Assembly (NCBI RefSeq): GCF_030216305.1
Contig: NZ_JASOKT010000002.1
Location: 1-64,000, forward strand
Direction of reading: 5' to 3'
DNA: 64,000 nucleotides
Source: Actinotignum timonense
GTDB taxonomy: Bacteria > Actinomycetota > Actinomycetes > Actinomycetales > Actinomycetaceae
Every line of letters starts with the position of its first letter. Position 1 is the first letter of the stretch. The position numbers were made by a program, and so were the translations under genes. The notes beneath the pieces were generated by a model. That model was not told the origin of the DNA, searched no databases, and saw nothing but the letters and a program-made list of their open reading frames with translations. Shown piece after piece: positions 16,423 through 25,557 of this stretch.

Positions 16423-18615
16423 ATGCATATGGCCTGGATCGTGGTACGCCAATCCCTCAGCCGCACCAAAGGCCGCCTCGCCCTCATTACCGGCGCGGTC
16501 GCCTTCGGAACCGTCCTCCTGCTCGCCTTCGCGGCCTTCACCCACGCCACCCTGGATCGCACCGCCGAATCCTGGGAGGACACGCTGCACGATGCACCTT
16601 TTGCTTCGGATCTGCCCGCAGCTGCGGCGTCGTCGCACATAAAAATGTATCGCCCCGGTATCGATGACCTTGCGGTGATCGGTGGGGCGCAGGTCGAGGT
16701 TGTGTACGTGGACGCGGCCGGGGTGAGCACTCCGGCGCAATTGCACGGCATTACCTGGCCGGGCCGCGGCGAATATCTGCTCTCGCGCGGGACCCGTACC
16801 CTGCTGGAGACCAGCGCGAATCCGGCGGTCGCCAACCGCTTCGGGCGCGTGGATCGGGGCACGCTGCCGCAGGAGCTTACCAACGGCCCGGACGACCTCC
16901 TCGCTGTGGTGGGCACCGATCTGAGCGAAGTGGAGGATGCCCGCAGCCTCGCTTCCTTTGATACACCCGGCTCTAGCGGAAGCGACCCGAATTTCATTCT
17001 GCTGCTCATCGGGCTGGTGGTGCTGCTGTTCCCGGTGCTCTTCCTTATTTCGATTTCGGCGGCGCTCGGCAGTGCTCAGCGCGAACAGCGCTACGCTACC
17101 TTGCGCCTGGTGGGCGCTACCCGGCGGCAGGTGCGCGGGATTCTTATTCTCGAGGCCCTGGTGGGAGCGGCGGCCGGGTACGTGCTGGGCGCGGCGCTTT
17201 TCGCGGTGGCGCGGCCGCTTCTCGCGGAGATTCCGCTGGCGCGCGGGCGCTATTGGGCCGAGTCCCTCGAGGTCACGCCGCTGGCTTACGCGCTTGCCGC
17301 ACTCGCGATTATTGCGATGGTGGTGGGTGCGAATCTGTGGGGGCTGCGGCGCATCGATGCCACGCCCCTGGGGGTGGTACGACGACGCCGCACCCTCACC
17401 CGCCCCTCTCCGCTCAGTTTCGCGGGTATCGCGCTGGCCTGCGCGATCTTTGGCTATCTGTATGTCACCAGCGAGCCGGATAACGCCACCGGCACCGAAC
17501 AAAATCTCTTCCTGATTGCGCTGGTCATCATGATGCTCGGCCTGGTGGTGGCGGCGCGCTGGCTGATCTACGCGTTGGCCGGTCTGAGCGCGCGCTGGGC
17601 GCGCCGAGCGCCCATGATTATTGGCCAAAAATACGTGCGGGCGCATTCGGGGCGGATTGCCCGCTCGGTTTCCGGGGTGATCCTCGCGCTTTTCGCCGGT
17701 ACCTTCTTTATTACCACGGTTTCTGAAGTGGATTTCCTGGGCGCGCAGGTGCCGACTGTGGCGGAAAAGATGCCGGCTACCACCGCGGTGCTCGCGAACC
17801 TCAGCCCGGAGCAGGCCGAGGCCGCGGCCCGGGCGATTCCCGCGAATGTTCCGGGGGCCCAGGCTCTCACCGTGCCTTATCTCGCGCGGTCCTGGGTGGT
17901 GCTTCCTTGTGATACCGCCGCTCGGGCTGTGGGACTCACGTGCCAGGGCAGTGGCGTGATCGGCGTGAATTTCTGGGATCTGGCGGATGCGCCGGGCGCC
18001 GTCGTCGAAGCTTCCGATGCCACGCAATTAGCCGAAACCGTGCAGGGGAGTTACAACGCGTATATTTCCGGGGAGGCGAGCGCGGTGCTGCTGGAGCTGC
18101 GCGAGCCGGGAGATATTGAGGCCGTGCGCACGGCCCTCATGAATGCGCAGCTCACCGAGCCGGGCGGCGTGTTTGTGTTCGCCGGTGGGCGCGGTATCGC
18201 GGTGGCGGTGGATAAGACCGTGGAGACGATGACGTACCTCGTCTACGCCGGAATTGCCCTGACTTTTGCGGTGGCGATTGTGTCGCTGCTGGTCTCGACG
18301 TACGCGGGGTTATTGGAACGACGCCGCTCTTTGCTGACGCTGCGCCTGAGCGGCATGCAGGTGCGCCAACTGGCCGCCATGCTCGTGGTGGAGTCGGTGC
18401 TCCCGCTGGCGGTCATCGCCACGATCACAACAGCGGCCGGTTTCGGGGCGGGCTGGCTGCTCATGGAGATGCGTTCCGTTTCCCTGGATGCCTCTTTCTC
18501 TCCTGTGCTGCTGGTGGCTTTGTTGGCCGCGCTGGTGCTCTCCCTGCTCGCGGTCCTGGCGCTGGTGCCCGCGCTGCGCCGGGTAAGCGAGCCGGCCAAT
18601 AACGCCCAGGAGTAG
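16423..18615 (+). CDS. FtsX-like ABC permease
   Basis: The 730-aa membrane protein has an N-terminal TM (about 20-42), then an extracellular domain. A first FtsX-type block (FILLLIGLVVLLFPVLFLIS onward, with the REQRYATLRLVGATRRQVRG coupling motif) and a middle helix bundle follow. A second block near the C-terminus contains LLERRRSLLTLRLSGMQVRQ. Such permeases export peptides or antibiotics or act as stress sensors (BceB/MacB-like). The gene starts 2 nt after the ATPase stop. The substrate cannot be told. Confidence 0.88.
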   Translation: MHMAWIVVRQSLSRTKGRLALITGAVAFGTVLLLAFAAFTHATLDRTAESWEDTLHDAPFASDLPAAAASSHIKMYRPGIDDLAVIGGAQVEVVYVDAAGVSTPAQLHGITWPGRGEYLLSRGTRTLLETSANPAVANRFGRVDRGTLPQELTNGPDDLLAVVGTDLSEVEDARSLASFDTPGSSGSDPNFILLLIGLVVLLFPVLFLISISAALGSAQREQRYATLRLVGATRRQVRGILILEALVGAAAGYVLGAALFAVARPLLAEIPLARGRYWAESLEVTPLAYALAALAIIAMVVGANLWGLRRIDATPLGVVRRRRTLTRPSPLSFAGIALACAIFGYLYVTSEPDNATGTEQNLFLIALVIMMLGLVVAARWLIYALAGLSARWARRAPMIIGQKYVRAHSGRIARSVSGVILALFAGTFFITTVSEVDFLGAQVPTVAEKMPATTAVLANLSPEQAEAAARAIPANVPGAQALTVPYLARSWVVLPCDTAARAVGLTCQGSGVIGVNFWDLADAPGAVVEASDATQLAETVQGSYNAYISGEASAVLLELREPGDIEAVRTALMNAQLTEPGGVFVFAGGRGIAVAVDKTVETMTYLVYAGIALTFAVAIVSLLVSTYAGLLERRRSLLTLRLSGMQVRQLAAMLVVESVLPLAVIATITTAAGFGAGWLLMEMRSVSLDASFSPVLLVALLAALVLSLLAVLALVPALRRVSEPANNAQE

Positions 18616-18670
18616 CGCGCGGGGTTCATGTTCGGTGCGTGTTTTCTGGCTGAGGCATGAAGTGAAATTG

Positions 18671-18919
18671 TCACGCTAAGACGGCTTCGCGAATCAGTTC
18701 GGAGCGTGTCACATTGAGTTCCCGAGCGCGAGCATCAATGGCTTTGATTTCCTCGGGCGTGAAACGAACAGCAACTACCTGGCTGGGGGTGGAGCCTCGC
18801 CCGGGGCGCCCGCGACCTCGCTTCGTAAGAGTATCAACATCGTAGCCAGCTTCCGCTTCAGCGGCCCATGCCTGTATTTGTTCTTCGGTAACCGGTGTGC
18901 CCTTGAGCGTTTCAGTCAT
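18671..18919 (-). CDS. Ribbon-helix-helix (CopG-like) protein, orphan antitoxin candidate
   Basis: The 82-aa protein has a C-terminal RHH fold: SQVVAVRFTPEEIKAIDARARELNVTRSELIREAVLA gives the beta strand and two helices. The N-terminal half (MTETLKGTPVTEEQIQAWAAE) resembles antitoxins of that type. Start 18919 is preferred: TACGAT lies 6 nt upstream, which fits leaderless transcription, while a longer start at 18946 has no support. No toxin gene lies next to it, since the permease gene is convergent and a long gap is upstream. It may therefore be a solitary regulator. Confidence 0.75.
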   Translation of the reverse strand: MTETLKGTPVTEEQIQAWAAEAEAGYDVDTLTKRGRGRPGRGSTPSQVVAVRFTPEEIKAIDARARELNVTRSELIREAVLA

Positions 18920-19441
18920 GCAATTATCGTAATACGGAAATGGCATCCCGCCGGAGGCGCGAGCGGAGCCCGCGAAGCTTCACATCACCCGCCTAAGCAC
19001 GCCTTGCCCGGTTAGCGCCGTCGTGAAAAAAATAACTTTGCGGGCGGCGAAGAAGGGGACATCAGTCCCGCGAAGTTGTCTGACTTTTACTTCTCGCTCC
19101 GCATCGCGCGCGCGAGCCGCGATTTTCTGAGGAATTTTCAGGGCTTTTCAGCGCGTTTTCCACGCGTAAAACCGCAGGTAACAGGCAGAAAGTCCCGACT
19201 TTCCCCGCGCTCATCCCGCGGCGCGCCCGGTGCGAGCTGCGCTACAACGCAAGCATCTTTCATTCGCTAAGGTAAAGGCGCGAGCGACGATGGAGCCGGC
19301 AACCGGCATCACGGCTCGCACGGAAACGCGCGTGGTTCGTCAAGAGCCGGCGTTCTCCCGCACGGCGGGCCTCCCGCAGCGCGGGGCAACGCTATATGCC
19401 GAAGGTGACACAGGCGCGGATCCATCGGGAGAAAGCGAACT
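18920..19441. other. Gene-free gap upstream of adhE
   Basis: No credible ORF. It should hold the adhE promoter and a long 5' leader. I see no clear Rex palindrome or riboswitch. The ribosome site GGGAGAAAG lies just before the ATG at 19442. Confidence 0.5.
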
Positions 19442-22360
19442 ATGGCTACCACTCAGCAAACTGGTGACCGCACCGACGTTGGTGACATGATCGATCGCTT
19501 GGCATCGCAGGCAATATCCGCCCTCGAAGAATTCGATGCCTTCGATCAAGAAAAGATTAATGCGATTGTGCACGCGATGGCCCTTGCCGGGGTTGATCAG
19601 CACATGGTGCTCGCCAAGGCCGCCATTGAAGAAACTGGCCGCGGCCTCTACGAAGATAAGTGCATCAAGAATCTTTTCGCCACGGAATACATCTGGAACT
19701 CCATCAAGTATGACCGCACCGTGGGAATTATTCGCCAGGACAAGCAAAAGGGCATTATCGAAATTGCCGAGCCCGTGGGCGTGATCGCCGGAGTGACCCC
19801 GGTGACCAACCCGACGTCCACCACGATGTTCAAGTGCATCATCTCGATTATGACCCGCAACCCGATTATTTTTGCGTTCCATCCCAGTGCGCAAAAGTCT
19901 TCGGCGCTGGCCGCGCAGGTCATGCTGGACGCCGCGATTGCCGCCGGCGCCCCCGAACACTGCATCCAGTGGATCGAAACTCCCTCCCTGGAAGCCACGA
20001 AGACCCTGCTCAACCACGATTCCATCTCCCTGGCCCTCGCCACCGGGGGAGCGGGCATGGTGGCCTCCGCCTACTCCACCGGCAAGCCGGCCCTGGGTGT
20101 GGGCCCGGGCAACGCCCCGGTGTACGTGCACAAGACCGCCAAGATCAAGCGCACCGTTAACGACCTCATCCTCTCGAAGACCTTCGATAACGGCATGATC
20201 TGTGCCTCTGAACAGTCCCTCGTTATCGATGCCTCGGTCCGCGAGGAACTGCTCGCCGAATTCGAGCGCATGGGCTGTCATATCGTCACCCCGGAGGAAA
20301 AGCAAAAGCTCGCTAAGTTCATGGTCAAGGCGGATGGCACCATCAGCGCCGACGTTGTGGGTATGAATGCGGATCGCATCGCCGAAGGTGCGGGCATTGA
20401 CGTTCCCACCGGAACGAAGATCCTCCTCGTTGAGCTGGAGGGCCTGGGCCCCGAAGAACCCTTCTCGCGTGAGAAGCTGTGCCCGGTGCTCGGCTACACC
20501 ACCGTGGAAAGCGATGCCGAAGGCTTCGACGTGGCCGAAAAGCTGCTGCGTTTCGGCGGCCTGGGCCACACCGCGGTGATCCACACGGAAGATAAGGACG
20601 TGGCGCGCGAATACGGCCTGCGTATGAAGGCCTGCCGCATTATCGTCAACGCTCCTTCCGCGCTGGGTGGCATCGGCGACGTTTACAACGGCCTCATCCC
20701 CTCCATGACGCTCGGGTGCGGTTCCTACGGGCGGAATTCCGTCTCGCATAACGTCAGCGCCGTCGACCTTATTAATATCAAGCGAATTGCGGAAAGGCGT
20801 AACAATATGCAGTGGTTCAAGGTTCCGCCGAAGACGTACTTCGAGCGGTACTCCACGCAGTACCTGCAGAAGATGCCCGCGATCTCGCGTGTCTTCATCG
20901 TCACCGACCCGGGCATGGTCATGAACGGCTACGTGGACGTTATTATCGATCACCTCAAGGCCCGCCGGGACGACGTCGCCTGGAACATCTTCCAGGACGT
21001 GGAACCCAACCCCTCCTCGACCACGGTGTTCCGCGGTGCGAAACTCATGGAAGAATTCCAGCCCGATTGCATTATCGCCCTGGGCGGCGGTTCTCCCATG
21101 GACGCCGCGAAGGCCATGTGGCTCTTCTACGAACACCCCGAATCCTCGTACTTCGGCATGAAGCAGAAGTTCATGGATATTCGCAAGCGCACCTACCGCT
21201 TCCCGAAGCTGGGGCGCAAGGCGCAGTTCGTGGCCATCCCGACCACCTCGGGTACCGGTTCGGAATGTACGCCTTTCGCGGTGATTACCGACGCCGAAAC
21301 CCACGTCAAGTACCCCTTCGCCGATTACGCAATTACCCCGAATGTGGCGATTGTGGACGCGCAGTACGTGGATTCGGTGCCCGCGCGCACCGCCGCCGAT
21401 TCCGGTATGGACGCCCTCACGCACGCCATTGAATCGTACGTGTCCACGATGGCTAGCGATTACACCCGCGGCCTGTCCATCCGCGCCGCTCAGCTCATCT
21501 TCGCCAACCTGCGCAAGTCTGTGCTGGATGGCGATATGGAAGCGAAGGAAAAGGTCCACAACGCCTCGGCTATGGCCGGTATGGCCTTCGCGAATGCGTT
21601 CCTGGGCATTGTTCACTCGCTCTCGCACAAGGTTGGCGGTGAATTCGATATTGCGCACGGTCGCACCAACGCGATCTTCCTGCCGCATGTTATTCGGTAC
21701 AACGCTACCAAGCCGTACAAGCACTCCATTTTCCCGGCTTACGAGCACTATCGCGCCGACGAAGACCTCGCGGAATTCGCGCGGTACATGGGCTTCCCGG
21801 CCTCGACCACCGAAGAGGGCGTGCAGTCGCTCATCGATGAGGTCACCAAGCTCGCCGAGGATCTCGGTATCGAGATGAGCCTCAAGGCCAACGGGGTGAC
21901 CTGGGAAGCGCTCGAGCCCAAGCTCGACTGGCTGGCTGACCGCGCCCTGGAAGACCAGTGCACCCCGGCCAACCCGAAGGCCCCGCTCGTTTCCGAGCTG
22001 CGTACCCTTATCATTGACGCCTTTGAAGGCGAAGTGGGATACACCGCCTCGCGCGGCGTGGATGTGCTCGCTGACCTCGGCACCGGTGAGGCGGCCCGCC
22101 GCCGCGCGGCGAAGGCGCGCAAGGGCGACTCCTCGCGGCCCTCGGCCTCGCAATCGGCCACGAACGCCCAGGTAGAGATCTACGATCACAAGGCCAAGGC
22201 CAGCCTCGAGCACGCCGAAGCCGATCAGGATGATCCGGCCGCCGAAGAACTCGTCGATACCCAGCTCGAGGGCGCCTCGCCCGCTTCCGCAAAGGCTTCC
22301 GGGAAGGGCGCCAAGGCGGAGAAGAAGAACGACGGCGCAGCTGAAGGCGCGGCGAACTAA
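19442..22360 (+). CDS. adhE: Bifunctional acetaldehyde-CoA / alcohol dehydrogenase
   Basis: Converts acetyl-CoA to acetaldehyde and then ethanol with two NADH, a fermentation redox sink. The N-terminal aldehyde dehydrogenase half (about 1-440) carries the catalytic cysteine in NGMICASEQ. The C-terminal iron-dependent alcohol dehydrogenase half (about 455-870) has GGGSPMDAAKA, GMDALTHAIES and the iron ligands in IVHSLSHKVGGEFDIAHG. At 972 aa it exceeds the ~890 aa of E. coli AdhE. The extra ~90 residues form a charged Ala/Lys/Glu/Ser tail with no recognised domain. A strong hairpin follows the stop. Confidence 0.97.
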   Translation: MATTQQTGDRTDVGDMIDRLASQAISALEEFDAFDQEKINAIVHAMALAGVDQHMVLAKAAIEETGRGLYEDKCIKNLFATEYIWNSIKYDRTVGIIRQDKQKGIIEIAEPVGVIAGVTPVTNPTSTTMFKCIISIMTRNPIIFAFHPSAQKSSALAAQVMLDAAIAAGAPEHCIQWIETPSLEATKTLLNHDSISLALATGGAGMVASAYSTGKPALGVGPGNAPVYVHKTAKIKRTVNDLILSKTFDNGMICASEQSLVIDASVREELLAEFERMGCHIVTPEEKQKLAKFMVKADGTISADVVGMNADRIAEGAGIDVPTGTKILLVELEGLGPEEPFSREKLCPVLGYTTVESDAEGFDVAEKLLRFGGLGHTAVIHTEDKDVAREYGLRMKACRIIVNAPSALGGIGDVYNGLIPSMTLGCGSYGRNSVSHNVSAVDLINIKRIAERRNNMQWFKVPPKTYFERYSTQYLQKMPAISRVFIVTDPGMVMNGYVDVIIDHLKARRDDVAWNIFQDVEPNPSSTTVFRGAKLMEEFQPDCIIALGGGSPMDAAKAMWLFYEHPESSYFGMKQKFMDIRKRTYRFPKLGRKAQFVAIPTTSGTGSECTPFAVITDAETHVKYPFADYAITPNVAIVDAQYVDSVPARTAADSGMDALTHAIESYVSTMASDYTRGLSIRAAQLIFANLRKSVLDGDMEAKEKVHNASAMAGMAFANAFLGIVHSLSHKVGGEFDIAHGRTNAIFLPHVIRYNATKPYKHSIFPAYEHYRADEDLAEFARYMGFPASTTEEGVQSLIDEVTKLAEDLGIEMSLKANGVTWEALEPKLDWLADRALEDQCTPANPKAPLVSELRTLIIDAFEGEVGYTASRGVDVLADLGTGEAARRRAAKARKGDSSRPSASQSATNAQVEIYDHKAKASLEHAEADQDDPAAEELVDTQLEGASPASAKASGKGAKAEKKNDGAAEGAAN

Positions 22361-22384
22361 GTCGGCAGAGCCAGCCTGGCAGGT

Positions 22385-22419
22385 GGCGGGCGCCGGGGAC
22401 ACGCAGTCCGGCGCCCGCC
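22385..22419 (+). terminator. adhE terminator hairpin
   Basis: A perfect 12-bp stem GGCGGGCGCCGG (22385-22396) and its complement (22408-22419), with an 11-nt loop, 25 nt after the adhE stop. No T-run follows, as is common in GC-rich actinobacteria. Confidence 0.65.
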
Positions 22420-22473
22420 GCGCTAGGCCTCAAGGCTCGCCCGCGGCGAGCTTCCATCGGTAGAGTGGGTAAG

Positions 22474-22626
22474 GTGAAGAAGAAACTACTGACTGTGGCG
22501 GGCGCACTGCTGTGCTCCCTGGCCCTGGCCTCGTGTTCCTCGTCCCCTTCGGATAACCCCAGTTCCGACCCGAGCTCCTCGGGCCCCGGATCCTGCTCGG
22601 TGGAATCGAACGCGCCGGGCTGCTAA
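22474..22626 (+). CDS. Very small predicted lipoprotein (50 aa)
   Basis: A short gene encodes a complete lipoprotein signal (MKKKLLTVAGALLCSLALAS then Cys, lipobox LASC). A Ser/Pro/Asp-rich mature part of ~30 residues follows, with two more cysteines near its end (SCSVES and the terminal GC). GTG 22474 lies 7 nt after TAGAGT (22461-22466), the same leaderless arrangement as other genes here. It stands between adhE and gpmA. No family is recognised. Confidence 0.65.
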   Translation: MKKKLLTVAGALLCSLALASCSSSPSDNPSSDPSSSGPGSCSVESNAPGC

Positions 22627-22760
22627 GCCGCTGGTGGCCCAGCCCCGCGCACGCGGCCGGCAGTGATGCCGGGCGCGTGCGTACGGCGTCGTCGTCGTTC
22701 CCCTTTAAGTTCTAGGCAAAGGGCGTGGTAACCCGCGCCGCGACATGAAAGAATAACAAT

Positions 22761-23498
22761 ATGACCTACACACTGGTATTGCTCCGCCACGGTGAGAGCG
22801 ATTGGAACGCAAAGAACCTGTTCACCGGTTGGGTTGATGTGCCGCTCTCGGAAAAGGGGCGCGCGGAAGCCGCTCACGGCGGCAAGCTCCTCAAGGAGAA
22901 CAACATCCTCCCCGACCTCCTCTTTACTTCGCTGCTCCGGCGCGCGATCACCACGGCGAATATTGCCCTGGATGAATGCGACCGCCACTGGATTCCGGTG
23001 CAGCGTTCCTGGCACCTCAACGAACGCCACTACGGCGCGCTGCAGGGCAAGAACAAGAAGGAAATCCGCGACGAATACGGCGAAGAGCAGTTCATGCAGT
23101 GGCGCCGCTCCTACGATGTTCCGCCGCCGGCCATTGAGCTCGGTTCGGAATGGTCGCAGGATCAGGATCCCCGCTACGCCGGTGAGCCGATCCCGCGCTC
23201 GGAATGCCTCAAGGATGTGCTGGCGCGCGCGCTGCCTTACTGGGAATCCGATATCGTCCCCGCCATCAAGACCGGCAAGACCGTCATGATCGCGGCGCAC
23301 GGTAATTCGCTGCGCGGCATCGTCAAGTACCTTGATGACATCTCCGATGATGACATCGTGGGCGTGAACATCCCCACCGGCATTCCGCTGGTCTACGAGC
23401 TTGATGAGGAAACCCTCAAGCCCGTGAAGAAGGGTGGCACCTACCTCGATCCTGAAGCGCAGAAGAAGATCGCGGAAGTTGCCAACCAGGGCAAGTAA
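22761..23498 (+). CDS. gpmA: 2,3-bisphosphoglycerate-dependent phosphoglycerate mutase
   Basis: Interconverts 3- and 2-phosphoglycerate in glycolysis. The 245-aa enzyme has the phosphohistidine motif [10 protein letters not shown], then [13 protein letters not shown], and the second histidine in AAHGNSLRG. Its length is normal for the family. The gene is monocistronic and is closed by a hairpin at 23555-23588. Confidence 0.97.
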   Translation: MTYTLVLLRHGESDWNAKNLFTGWVDVPLSEKGRAEAAHGGKLLKENNILPDLLFTSLLRRAITTANIALDECDRHWIPVQRSWHLNERHYGALQGKNKKEIRDEYGEEQFMQWRRSYDVPPPAIELGSEWSQDQDPRYAGEPIPRSECLKDVLARALPYWESDIVPAIKTGKTVMIAAHGNSLRGIVKYLDDISDDDIVGVNIPTGIPLVYELDEETLKPVKKGGTYLDPEAQKKIAEVANQGK

Positions 23499-23554
23499 AT
23501 TCGCGTCATGCGCAAGTAATTCGTAGCTGCTAGCGCTGCGCTAGCGAGCTAGGT

Positions 23555-23588
23555 AGCAGGGCTCCGGTCAAACCGGGGCCCTGTTGCT
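23555..23588 (+). terminator. gpmA terminator
   Basis: Stem AGCAGGGCTCCGGT with ACCGGGGCCCTGTTGCT, with one G-U and one bulged position, a tiny loop, and a modest T-containing tail. A GCTAGCG cluster (23525-23553) lies just before it, as after holB. Confidence 0.7.
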
Positions 23589-23647
23589 GTTAACTCAGTC
23601 ACGGCAGCGCGGCCGGGACTTGTCCATCCCCGCCCCACCCCCTACCA

Positions 23648-23678
23648 TTGAGCTGGTAATGATAACGGTTATCGTTAC
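23648..23678 (+). promoter_or_regulatory. Zur/Fur-type operator on the metal-transporter promoter
   Basis: GTAATGATAACGGTTATCGTTAC (in two halves, 23656-23678) is a near-perfect 23-bp palindrome with core GATAAC-G-GTTATC. It overlaps a plausible promoter (TTGAGC at 23648, 16 nt, TATCGT at 23670). The form and the downstream ZnuA-like gene point to a Fur-family metal regulator, most likely Zur, which would repress under zinc sufficiency. Confidence 0.6.
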
Positions 23679-23787
23679 GGCTTGTGAGCGGCTCGGCCGC
23701 TGCCTGGGAAGCGCCCGGCCTGAAAGCCGAGCGCAGCGCCGCCGCCCGGCGGCCTGGATTCACGTATCCGGAGGTGTGTGTCCGAGC

Positions 23788-25557
23788 ATGATGAAGCTGC
23801 TACCCGCCATCGCGTCCATCTTCGCGATGGTCTGCCCTGCCGGTATCCCTTCCGGTGGGAGCCAGGAAGCGCTGGCGGGTAGTGTTTCGGCCGCGGGAGT
23901 GAGGACCCGCGCCGAAACTGGCGATCGGAATTCCGATGCGCCACGGGTTGTCGCCTCCACTCCGATACTCGCGGACCTCGCCCAGAATGTTCTGGGCGAG
24001 CGGGGTGAGGTGACTTCCCTCGTGCCGCCCGGGGCAGACCCGCATTCTTTTGAACCGTCACTGCGGTCCTTGCGGGAACTGGCCCGGGCGGACATCGTCT
24101 TCTCCAACCAATTGCTGCTGGAGGACCAAGCGCTGCTCGCCACCATGGATGCTACCAGGCGCCCCGGCGTAAAAAACGTCGGTTTGGGTGAGGCGGCCGT
24201 CGCGTACGGCGCACGCCACATCGCGCTCGTTGAAGACGCAGCCCTCAGTACCGTGTGGCTCGGCTTCCGTGCCGGGGCACCGGTCACGGTCGGGCCCCAG
24301 GAGGGGCACGACGACGCCGCCCCTTCCGCTCCCACCACTTCGGCTCCCATCGTTTCGCTGCGCGCGGTCTCGGTCACCGGCCCGGGCACCCTCGCCGCTT
24401 TCACCACCGGAACGTTCGGGCAACCCAAGGTATACATTGATTCCTCGCGCGAGGACCTCGGCCACGTGGATCTCCCCGCCCAAGCCCATACCCATATGTC
24501 CTGGGCTTTTTCCGCCCCCGGCATCTACGAATTGCGCATGCGCGCCGAAGTGCAGGAGAACGGCCAGAGCCGCAGCCTCGGCGAGGGTACGGTGGTCTTT
24601 GCCGTTGGGGTAGACCCGGCCAGCACCGGGCGCAGCCGGGTGATCGATGCCGGTCACGTGGATATCACCATGGCCGATAGCGGCGCCATTACCCTGCGCG
24701 GGGAAATCGAATCGGCCCGCACCACCGAAGTTTCCCCGGATAGCGCGGTTGTGGCGGTGCCCCATACCGTGGCCACCCAGATTCCCGGCGATCCCGCCTG
24801 GCGTTTCCTAGGGCGGGCCGGGGATACCAGCTGGGTGCTGGCCCAGGCGGTGCTCGGCGAACACGTGCACGGCGATGTTGATCCGCACCTGTGGCTCGAT
24901 GCCTCGAATGCCATCGCCTATGTGGAAACCATCGCGGGCGAGCTCAGCGCCCTGGATCCGAAAGGTGCGCCCACCTACGCGGCCAATGCGCAGGCGTATA
25001 TTGCCAGATTGCGAGGCGTGGATGAGTGGCTGCGCGGCGTCGTCGCCTCTATTCCGGCCCGGCAACGCAAGCTCGTAACCGCGCATGACGGCTTCGGCTA
25101 TTTGGCGCGTGCCTACGGCCTGGACACGGTCGGTTTCGTCACCCCGAATCCGGCGCTGGAGCCTTCCGCGCGCCAGCTCGCCAATCTCACCCATACGCTC
25201 CTGGACCTGCGCGTTCCCGCGGTATTTGGGGAGCCGACCACGGCCTCGCACGCCGGGGAGCTGCGGGCCGTGGCGGGCGCGGCGGGGGTGGCGGTCTGCC
25301 AGCTCTATTCTGATTCTTTCGACGGCGCCGCCACCACCTACGAAGCCATGATGATCGCCAATGGCCGCGCCCTGAAAAGCTGCCTCGATCCGGGCGCGCT
25401 GCCGGCCTGGCCTCCCGATTACCAGGTGCCGCGGCTGCCTCTGCCTACCGCGCCCGATGCGCACGCGGACCCGGGCGCTGCGCCGCAACCTGATCCGCAA
25501 GCCGCGCCGCCCGCCGCGCAGCTTCCCGCTACCGAACCCACGAAGGACAACTCATGA
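23788..25557 (+). CDS. Anchored-repeat ABC transporter, metal-binding protein with inserted surface-repeat domain
   Basis: The 589-aa exported ZnuA/PsaA-type (cluster A-I) binding protein is split by an insertion. The first lobe runs about 50-140 with metal ligand H86 in GADPHSFEP. Residues ~145-355 form an actinobacterial surface-anchored repeat (HTHMSWAFSAPGIYELR; DAGHVDITM; WRFLGRAGDTSWVLAQ). The second lobe resumes with EHVHGDVDPHLW (H367) and TAHDGFGYLA (H433). A Pro/Ala tail ends it. This matches the NCBI/TIGR anchored repeat ABC substrate-binding family. ATG 23788 is preferred for its signal peptide. Zinc or manganese is likely; the operator favours zinc. Confidence 0.88.
   Translation: MMKLLPAIASIFAMVCPAGIPSGGSQEALAGSVSAAGVRTRAETGDRNSDAPRVVASTPILADLAQNVLGERGEVTSLVPPGADPHSFEPSLRSLRELARADIVFSNQLLLEDQALLATMDATRRPGVKNVGLGEAAVAYGARHIALVEDAALSTVWLGFRAGAPVTVGPQEGHDDAAPSAPTTSAPIVSLRAVSVTGPGTLAAFTTGTFGQPKVYIDSSREDLGHVDLPAQAHTHMSWAFSAPGIYELRMRAEVQENGQSRSLGEGTVVFAVGVDPASTGRSRVIDAGHVDITMADSGAITLRGEIESARTTEVSPDSAVVAVPHTVATQIPGDPAWRFLGRAGDTSWVLAQAVLGEHVHGDVDPHLWLDASNAIAYVETIAGELSALDPKGAPTYAANAQAYIARLRGVDEWLRGVVASIPARQRKLVTAHDGFGYLARAYGLDTVGFVTPNPALEPSARQLANLTHTLLDLRVPAVFGEPTTASHAGELRAVAGAAGVAVCQLYSDSFDGAATTYEAMMIANGRALKSCLDPGALPAWPPDYQVPRLPLPTAPDAHADPGAAPQPDPQAAPPAAQLPATEPTKDNS

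Noticed and set aside
19340..22402. A 1020-codon open frame antisense to adhE
   Set aside because: It mirrors the adhE codon pattern, gives Gly/Arg/His-rich sequence without domains, and adhE is certain. Similar long antisense frames at 16372-18027, 32264-33754, 36306-38078 and 39635-41056 are rejected for the same reason.
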